DNA from: Eubacteriaceae bacterium
Lineage (GTDB): Bacteria; Bacillota; Clostridia; Peptostreptococcales; Anaerovoracaceae
Direction of reading: 5' to 3'
DNA: 33,912 bases
Assembly (NCBI GenBank): GCA_028727785.1
Contig: JAQYNQ010000118.1
Coordinates: 1 to 33,912 of the forward strand
Shown here: in pieces, positions 27,943 through 33,912 of the stretch
How positions within the stretch are numbered: position 1 is the first letter of the stretch
How the letters are laid out: each line of letters opens with the position of its first letter
Translations under genes and position numbers: made by a program
The notes under the pieces: model-generated
Seen by the model: only the letters and a program-made list of their open reading frames with translations
Database searches by the model: none
What the model was told of the DNA's origin: nothing

Positions 27943-27967
27943 ATTATACCAAAAATTTTGGTATAAT
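27943..27967. promoter_or_regulatory. Palindromic divergent promoter core between addA and gpmI
   Basis: ATTATACCAAAA-A-TTTTGGTATAAT: perfect 12-bp arms; each arm supplies a TATAAT -10 box for one direction with weak -35-like sequence 16 nt away. Confidence 0.6.
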
Positions 27968-28003
27968 GAAAACGATATTGATTTGTAGACGGGAGAAAAG
28001 ATT

Positions 28004-29554
28004 ATGGAACTAAGTAAGAAACCAACTATGCTGATGATTCTCGATGGCTACGGCTTAAATGACAATGAAAAAGAATCCAACGCTATCAGAAACGCAGTAA
28101 AACCAAATTTAGACAAAATTTTTGAAAAATATCCTTGGACCAGACTGAATGCGTGTGGTCTTGCAGTGGGTCTTCCTGAGGGACAGATGGGTAACTCAGA
28201 AGTGGGACACCTTAACATTGGTGCAGGCAGAATTGTCTACCAGGAGCTGACTAAAATTACAAAGGCCATCGAAGACGGGGACTTCTTCGAAAACCCTGCT
28301 TTAACAGAGGCTATGGATCACGTTATCGCTAACGATTCAGCACTGCATCTTCTTGGGCTTCTGTCAGACGGAGGCGTACACAGTCATATTTCGCATCTGT
28401 TTGCTTTGATAGATATGGCAAAGAGAAAGGGAATAGAAAAAGTTTACATCCACTGCTTCCTTGACGGAAGAGACGTGCCGCCAAGATGTGCTAACGAATA
28501 CATCAGCGCTCTTGAAGAACATATGAAAAAGGTCGGCACAGGACAGATTGCAACTGTTTCCGGACGTTACTATGCAATGGACAGGGACAACAGATGGGAA
28601 AGAGTAAGCCAGGCTTATGATGCTATAACCTTAGGCCGCGGCATGGATAGTGCAACAGGATGTGCTGCAGTTGACGGTGCATATGTTCGCGATGAAAATG
28701 ACGAATTCGTTAAACCAACTGTAGTTGCAGGAGTAAACGGAACTGTAAACTCCGGAGATGCTATGATAATGTTTAACTTCAGACCGGATAGAGCCAGAGA
28801 AATTACAAGAGCATTTGTTGACCCGGACTTTACCGGTTTTGACAGAGAAAAGAAAATTGAAAATCTGAAGTATGTCTGCATGACCAGATATGATGCAACT
28901 ATGCCTAACGTACTTGTTGCGTTCCCGCCTCAGACTCTGACTAATACTTTCGGCGACTATATTTCCTCTTTAGGTATGAAGCAGCTGAGAATTGCCGAAA
29001 CAGAAAAATATGCACACGTTACTTTCTTCTTTAATGGCGGTGTGGAAGAGCCTTGTGAAGGCGAAGACAGAATTCTGATTCCGTCTCCAAGCGTTGCTAC
29101 ATATGACCTTCAGCCTGAGATGAGTGCATTCACTTTAACAGAAAGAGTTCTTGAACAGATTGAGTCAGAAAAGTATGACTGCATTATTCTGAACTTCGCA
29201 AATGCTGACATGGTAGGTCACACAGGTGTTATGGGAGCCGCGGTTTCAGCTATTGAGGCTCTTGACAAGTGTGTTCCTCAGATTGTGGATGCGGTAATTG
29301 CCAAGGGTGGCCAGATTCTCTTAACTGCTGACCACGGTAACGCTGACTGCATGACTGACTGCAATGGAAATATTGTTACGGCTCACTCACTGAATCAGGT
29401 TCCGCTGGTTTGGATTTCTGCCGATTCTGAAGGGCTTAAGGGAGCAGATGTTCTTGCAGAGGGCGGTAAACTTGCAGACATCGCACCTACTATGCTCACA
29501 TTAATGGGCCTGGAAATTCCTTCCGAAATGGACGGCAACAACCTGCTGAAATAA
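28004..29554 (+). CDS. gpmI: 2,3-bisphosphoglycerate-independent phosphoglycerate mutase
   Basis: PTMLMILDGYGLND...GLPEGQMGNSEVGHLNIGAGRIVYQELTKI...LLSDGGVHSHISHLFALIDMAK...LTADHGNADCM. Confidence 0.97.
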   Translation: MELSKKPTMLMILDGYGLNDNEKESNAIRNAVKPNLDKIFEKYPWTRLNACGLAVGLPEGQMGNSEVGHLNIGAGRIVYQELTKITKAIEDGDFFENPALTEAMDHVIANDSALHLLGLLSDGGVHSHISHLFALIDMAKRKGIEKVYIHCFLDGRDVPPRCANEYISALEEHMKKVGTGQIATVSGRYYAMDRDNRWERVSQAYDAITLGRGMDSATGCAAVDGAYVRDENDEFVKPTVVAGVNGTVNSGDAMIMFNFRPDRAREITRAFVDPDFTGFDREKKIENLKYVCMTRYDATMPNVLVAFPPQTLTNTFGDYISSLGMKQLRIAETEKYAHVTFFFNGGVEEPCEGEDRILIPSPSVATYDLQPEMSAFTLTERVLEQIESEKYDCIILNFANADMVGHTGVMGAAVSAIEALDKCVPQIVDAVIAKGGQILLTADHGNADCMTDCNGNIVTAHSLNQVPLVWISADSEGLKGADVLAEGGKLADIAPTMLTLMGLEIPSEMDGNNLLK

Positions 29555-29568
29555 CAGAATATAATGAA

Positions 29569-29616
29569 AAAGGGAAACCATCTCTCTGTAAGCTGTACAG
29601 CATATGGTTTCCCTTT
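29569..29616. terminator. Bidirectional terminator between convergent gpmI and trxA
   Basis: 13-bp perfect arms AAAGGGAAACCAT (29569-29581)/ATGGTTTCCCTTT (29604-29616). Confidence 0.78.
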
Positions 29617-29623
29617 CTTATTC

Positions 29624-29929
29624 TTATAAAAGCTCTAATATTTCTTCTTTCGGTCTTGCTCCGACTGCTTTGTTTGCAACGTTTCCGTCCTTAATTACTA
29701 CCAGCATCGGAATACTCATTACTCCAAATTTTGCAGCCAGTTCCATTTCTTCGTCCACATTGATTTTGCCGACTTTAATATCTTCCCTTTCTTCGGCAAT
29801 CTCATCTATAATCGGACTCACCATTCTGCAAGGTCCGCACCATGCTGCCCAGAAATCCAGCAGTACCGGCTTATCTGACTTCAAAACCTCTTCTTCAAAA
29901 TTATTCTTGTTAATATTAATTACTGACAT
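29624..29929 (-). CDS. trxA: Thioredoxin
   Basis: VLLDFWAAWCGPCRMVSPIIDEIAEE...VDEEMELAAKFGVMSIPMLVVIKDG. Confidence 0.96.
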   Translation of the reverse strand: MSVININKNNFEEEVLKSDKPVLLDFWAAWCGPCRMVSPIIDEIAEEREDIKVGKINVDEEMELAAKFGVMSIPMLVVIKDGNVANKAVGARPKEEILELL

Positions 29930-29966
29930 TTCTTTATCCTCCTTTTTCTTTTGCTTTATTTAAATC

Positions 29967-30362
29967 TTAAACAGTCTCACCTGTCCAGCTGTTTATTCCG
30001 CCGAACTCAACAATATTAGTATATCCCAGAGCGGCCAGTTTCTCCGATGCCTGCTTGCTGCGGTTTCCGCTCCGGCAGTAAACCAGAATCAGCCGGTCTT
30101 TGTCAGGAAGCTCTGCAACAGGGTCACTTCCAATGTTTTCGTTGGGTACATTTATCGCATCTGGTATGTGTCGCTCCGCGTATTCCTCCGGCGTCCTCAC
30201 ATCCAGTATAATGTAATTATCCTCACTTTCCATTATAGCCATAGCCTCGTCTGCGCTCACCTGTCTGTATGCGGCTTCTTTCTCGCTTTTTCCGCATCCC
30301 GTAAGCATTGCTATCAGTCCCACCATTATCAAAACCCCCACAGTCATAACAGTCTTTTTCAT
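29967..30362 (-). CDS. Rhodanese-like domain lipoprotein
   Basis: Lipobox LTGC; rhodanese core YIILDVRTPEEYAERHIPDAINVPNENI...LVYCRSGNRSKQASEKLAALGYTNIVEFGGINSW. Confidence 0.93.
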   Translation of the reverse strand: MKKTVMTVGVLIMVGLIAMLTGCGKSEKEAAYRQVSADEAMAIMESEDNYIILDVRTPEEYAERHIPDAINVPNENIGSDPVAELPDKDRLILVYCRSGNRSKQASEKLAALGYTNIVEFGGINSWTGETV

Positions 30363-30509
30363 ATCTTTGTACCTCGGTTTGTCGTTTATTGCTTTTTATG
30401 ACTCTAATATATACTAATATTATACCCTCGTCTGTGACTTTATCACATTATATTCCTTGACATGGAATTTTTTTTTACTATATTCTATCTGAAGGGGGGA
30501 CTATTATCT

Positions 30510-31505
30510 ATGGAAAAGAAAGTTACAGGAAGAATCATTTCACAGGAAAAAGGATTATACAGGCTGCTATGCGAAAATGTGGAGTACCTGGCAGAGGTGT
30601 CCGGGAAAATGAGATATAACGCAGAAAATGCATCAGACTTTCCTGCAGTAGGCGATTATGTGGAGGCTGAAACGGGAGATTCTGCAGAAAGCCATGCAAT
30701 TATACACAGAATCCTGCCACGTAAAAGCGTTTTTATCAGGAAAGCAGCCGGTACAGGTCACAGAGATCAGGTTGTTGCAGCAAATATTGATACTGTTTTC
30801 ATATGTATGTCCTTAAATAATGATTTTAATATAAGAAGGCTTGAAAGATACCTATCTATCGCCTGGGACAGTGGTGTATCACCTGTTATCGTCCTTACTA
30901 AATCAGACTTATGTTCAGATATAGATACATACCTCTGGGAGGTTGAAGGCGTTGCCTTTGGAACGAATGTTGTCGTAACATCTTCATTTGAAGAAGATGG
31001 CTATGCAAAGATTCTCCCATATATCGAACCCGGCAAAACAATCGCTCTGATAGGTTCATCAGGTGTTGGAAAATCCACGCTTATCAACAGACTGACCGGT
31101 GAGGACAGACTGGAGACAAACGGTCTTCGAAATGATGATAAAGGTCGTCATACAACTATCCGAAGAGAACTGGTTATCTTAGAAAACGGTGCAATGGTCA
31201 TAGATACACCGGGCATGAGGGAGCTGGGACTCTGGGATGCGGAAGAAGGACTGGAGAGGGCTTTTGCAGACATAGAGCAGCTGGCAAACCGGTGCAGATT
31301 CCAGAACTGCAGCCATACAAGCGAGCCCGGCTGTGCAGTCAGAGCAGCCATTGAAAGCGGAGACCTTCCTGAGGAACGCTGGCTTTCCTATGAGAAACTA
31401 CGTGCAGAGAATCGCTATGCGGAAAATGCCGACGAATATCTGGCAGAAAAGAAACGTAAATTTAAGGAAATCTCTAAAATAAACAAAGCCAACAGACGAA
31501 AATAA
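30510..31505 (+). CDS. rsgA: Ribosome small subunit-dependent GTPase A
   Basis: OB fold then circularly permuted GTPase: VIVLTKSDL, IALIGSSGVGKSTLINRLTGEDRLET, TTIRRELVILENGAMVIDTPGMREL; Cys/His Zn knuckle. Start MEKKVTGR with GGGGGG RBS; ORF extends to 30462. Confidence 0.92.
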   Translation: MEKKVTGRIISQEKGLYRLLCENVEYLAEVSGKMRYNAENASDFPAVGDYVEAETGDSAESHAIIHRILPRKSVFIRKAAGTGHRDQVVAANIDTVFICMSLNNDFNIRRLERYLSIAWDSGVSPVIVLTKSDLCSDIDTYLWEVEGVAFGTNVVVTSSFEEDGYAKILPYIEPGKTIALIGSSGVGKSTLINRLTGEDRLETNGLRNDDKGRHTTIRRELVILENGAMVIDTPGMRELGLWDAEEGLERAFADIEQLANRCRFQNCSHTSEPGCAVRAAIESGDLPEERWLSYEKLRAENRYAENADEYLAEKKRKFKEISKINKANRRK

Positions 31506-31520
31506 TTCAGAGAAAAAAAT

Positions 31521-31557
31521 GTGGGAATCATATTAATATGATTCCCACTCTTTTTTT
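31521..31557 (+). terminator. Rho-independent terminator of rsgA
   Basis: Perfect palindrome GTGGGAATCATATTAATATGATTCCCAC (31521-31548) followed by CTTTTTTT. Confidence 0.85.
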
Positions 31558-31585
31558 CCGGTGTTCTTTTCCCTTTAATCACTCT

Positions 31586-31804
31586 TTAATCACATACTCT
31601 TGGAATCAGGAATGCTCCAATCAAACCGATAATCAGAACCGGTGCTGCAAGTGCTGCAAGACCTGCGACAAGCATTCCTATGAGAATAAGTGGAAGAAAA
31701 GCAACAAATAAAACAGCCTTTGTAATCCCCCACGCTGCTTTAAAAGCAATAATAATCAGCTTTATTGATAATACAATTATCCCTATTGTCATCAGTGTAA
31801 TCAC
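31586..31804 (-). CDS. Small hydrophobic membrane protein (72 aa, GTG start)
   Basis: Two hydrophobic segments; AAGGGGAT RBS-like sequence upstream; non-overlapping intergenic ORF. Confidence 0.55.
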   Translation of the reverse strand: MITLMTIGIIVLSIKLIIIAFKAAWGITKAVLFVAFLPLILIGMLVAGLAALAAPVLIIGLIGAFLIPRVCD

Positions 31805-31941
31805 GACGTCACATCCCCTTTCTCTCTTTAGACCACATTATATCACCGGTTTTTTCAGTGTCAATAGTTGCGACTTCTGTTCAGCAAGGTTTAAGAAAAA
31901 TGTAAGATTTTTAAAAAAGATGCGAGCTACAGATTAGATTC

Positions 31942-31984
31942 AAAAGACACTTTTTCACTGTCTATGGTTAAAAAGTGTCTTTTT
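31942..31984. terminator. Hairpin with A/T flanks, likely terminator
   Basis: 14-bp arms AAAAGACACTTTTT (31942-31955)/AAAAAGTGTCTTTT (31970-31983). Confidence 0.6.
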
Positions 31985-32075
31985 GTGTATTCATCTCTAG
32001 ACTGTTACGTTTAAAAATTGTATTATGTCTATATTAATAATCAGAGACTAATTAACCTGAAGTGAGGTATTTGTT

Positions 32076-33788
32076 ATGATAAAAAAATGGTGGCATGATA
32101 AAATTGCCTATCAGATTTATCCTAAAAGCTTTCTTGACAGTAATGGAGACGGAATCGGAGATCTTGCCGGTATCATTTCCAGGCTTGACTATCTTAAGGC
32201 TCTTGGGATAGATATCATCTGGCTGTCCCCTATATATAAATCTCCTTTTGTGGACCAGGGGTACGACATTTCCGACTACTACGCAATTGCTGAAGAATTT
32301 GGAACTATGGAAGAGTTTGACCTTCTTCTTTCAGAAGCAAAAAAGAGAGACATGCACATTATTATGGACCTGGTAATAAACCACTGCTCCAGTCAGCACG
32401 AATGGTTTCAGCAGGCTTTGAAAAATCCATATGGGGAATATGGGGACTACTTTTATTTTCGAAAAGGTGTGAATGGCCATGAGCCAAATAATCTGCGTTC
32501 TTATTTCGGCGGAAGCTGCTGGGAGCCTGTTCCCGACACAGACCTTTACTACCTGCATATGTTTGCCAGAGAACAGCCTGATTTAAACTGGGAAAACCCA
32601 AAACTCAGAGAAGAACTGTATAAAATGGTAAACTGGTGGCTTGAAAAAGGCCTTGCCGGTTTCAGAATTGACGCCATTATTAATATCAAGAAAGATTTAT
32701 CCTTCCCTGATTTTCCCGCTGACGGGCCGGATGGACTGGCTGCATGCTGGAAGATGGTAGAGTCAGTTGATGGTGTCGGCGATTTTCTGGACGAGTTGAA
32801 AGAGAGAACATTCAAATGTCACGATGCCTTTACTGTAGCTGAAGTTTTCAATATGCAGGAGGGAGAACTGGGTAATTTCATAGGAGATGACGGATATTTT
32901 TCAACTATGTTTGATTTCAGTGCGCACTGCCTGAGTTTTGGTGAACATGGATGGTATGATGCCCCGCCTATTGATTTCAGACAATGGCGTCAGACCATAG
33001 CAGAATCTCAGGCCTCAGTTGCTCAATGTGGCTTTGAAGCTAACATTATAGAAAATCACGATGAGCCGAGAGGGGTTTCCCGTTTTCTTCCTGACTACGC
33101 CCAGACTCCTGCCGGAGCCAAAATGCTGGGAACAGTCAGCCTGCTTCTTCGCGGAATTCCTTTCATTTATCAGGGGCAGGAAATCGGGATGCAGAATTCC
33201 GTCTGGAACAGTATAGATGAGTTCAATGACATTAATACAATAGATCAGTACAATATTGCCCTCCAGGCAGGTATGAGTGATGCCCAGGCCCTTGCTGCCT
33301 GCTCGTTGCACAGTCGTGACAATGCAAGAACACCTATGCAGTGGTCATCTGAGGAAAATGCCGGTTTCACCACCGGTCAGCCGTGGCTTAAGGTTAACCC
33401 AAATTATACAGAAATAAATGTTGCAGATCAGGAATCAGATGTGGATTCTGTTTTGAATTACTACCGTAGATTGACTTCACTGCGCAAGTCTGCAGATTAT
33501 AAAGAAGTTTTCACCTATGGTGATTTCGAACCTGCATTTGCAGACGATGACAATATGGTTATGGCATATTACAGAACAAACAAGGAGAAGCGAATTCTTA
33601 TAGCGGCAAACTTTGGTTCTGAACCGGTTGAATTGGTTCTTGAATATCCTGCAAAGCGTGTGCTTCTGAGAAATATGCACAGTGGTCTTCTGCTTTCCGA
33701 TTCCCGGGACTCCACCGAATCAATGGATTCAACATCCGGACTTAAGCTTGACAGCTGCGAAGTTTGCGTTATGGAATGCCAGATATAG
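32076..33788 (+). CDS. GH13 alpha-glucosidase / oligo-1,6-glucosidase-like
   Basis: WWHDKIAYQIYPKSFLDSNGDGIGDLAGIISRLDYLKALGIDIIWLSPIYKSPFVDQGYDISDY...DLVINHCSSQHEWF...AGFRIDAI...AEVF...ENHDEPR...QGQEIGM. Confidence 0.93.
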   Translation: MIKKWWHDKIAYQIYPKSFLDSNGDGIGDLAGIISRLDYLKALGIDIIWLSPIYKSPFVDQGYDISDYYAIAEEFGTMEEFDLLLSEAKKRDMHIIMDLVINHCSSQHEWFQQALKNPYGEYGDYFYFRKGVNGHEPNNLRSYFGGSCWEPVPDTDLYYLHMFAREQPDLNWENPKLREELYKMVNWWLEKGLAGFRIDAIINIKKDLSFPDFPADGPDGLAACWKMVESVDGVGDFLDELKERTFKCHDAFTVAEVFNMQEGELGNFIGDDGYFSTMFDFSAHCLSFGEHGWYDAPPIDFRQWRQTIAESQASVAQCGFEANIIENHDEPRGVSRFLPDYAQTPAGAKMLGTVSLLLRGIPFIYQGQEIGMQNSVWNSIDEFNDINTIDQYNIALQAGMSDAQALAACSLHSRDNARTPMQWSSEENAGFTTGQPWLKVNPNYTEINVADQESDVDSVLNYYRRLTSLRKSADYKEVFTYGDFEPAFADDDNMVMAYYRTNKEKRILIAANFGSEPVELVLEYPAKRVLLRNMHSGLLLSDSRDSTESMDSTSGLKLDSCEVCVMECQI

Positions 33789-33797
33789 TACTACCGG

Positions 33798-33846
33798 GGA
33801 CGTCGCATCAGCAGTTTTTTAACTGCTAATGCGGCGCCCTTTTTTT
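33798..33846 (+). terminator. Rho-independent terminator of the GH13 gene
   Basis: Long stem CGTCGCATcAGCAGTT / AACTGCTaATGCGGCG with TTTT loop, followed by a T-run. Confidence 0.85.
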
Positions 33847-33894
33847 CATTTCCTTCCTTTTTTTGGGGAGCGCGCGGCAGGCACGATCCACTGC

Positions 33895-33904
33895 GCGCCA
33901 TGTT
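33895..33904. repeat. Isolated copy of the array arm GCGCCATGTT at the window edge
   Basis: Exact 10-nt match to the invariant left arm of the 4796-5411 array; followed by TGATGC rather than CGG, and truncated by the window end. Confidence 0.4.
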
Positions 33905-33912
33905 TGATGCTA

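Overview
The window is a gene-dense chromosomal stretch that looks like a spore-forming Clostridia/Firmicutes genome, judged from the cotJABC operon, a split transketolase, ftsEX with an M23 hydrolase and an S41 protease, gpmI, rsgA and addA. Most of it is housekeeping. The main unexplained element is a non-coding array of 12 units between about 4796 and 5411, with a 52-53 bp period. Each unit carries a 10-bp inverted repeat (GCGCCATGTT / AACATGGCGC) around a 19-nt, strongly conserved loop. The same arm sequence also pairs across the 13-14 nt linkers, so two mutually exclusive hairpin registers are possible. A further copy of the left arm lies at the right edge of the window (33895-33904), which suggests a dispersed family. 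Other points of note: a candidate c-di-AMP (ydaO-like) leader before a lysozyme-like gene; tandem CobW-like GTPases, one with a His/Asp-rich metal-binding stretch and one with a DUF1980/TIGR03943-like C-terminus; a MazF/EndoA-type toxin with no adjacent antitoxin; an addA without neighbouring addB; a perfect palindrome holding the -10 boxes of divergent addA/gpmI promoters; a ribosome-binding site buried in a terminator-like hairpin; and an aquaporin with a Cys/Asp-rich tail. All family assignments are from reading the sequences; no searches were run.
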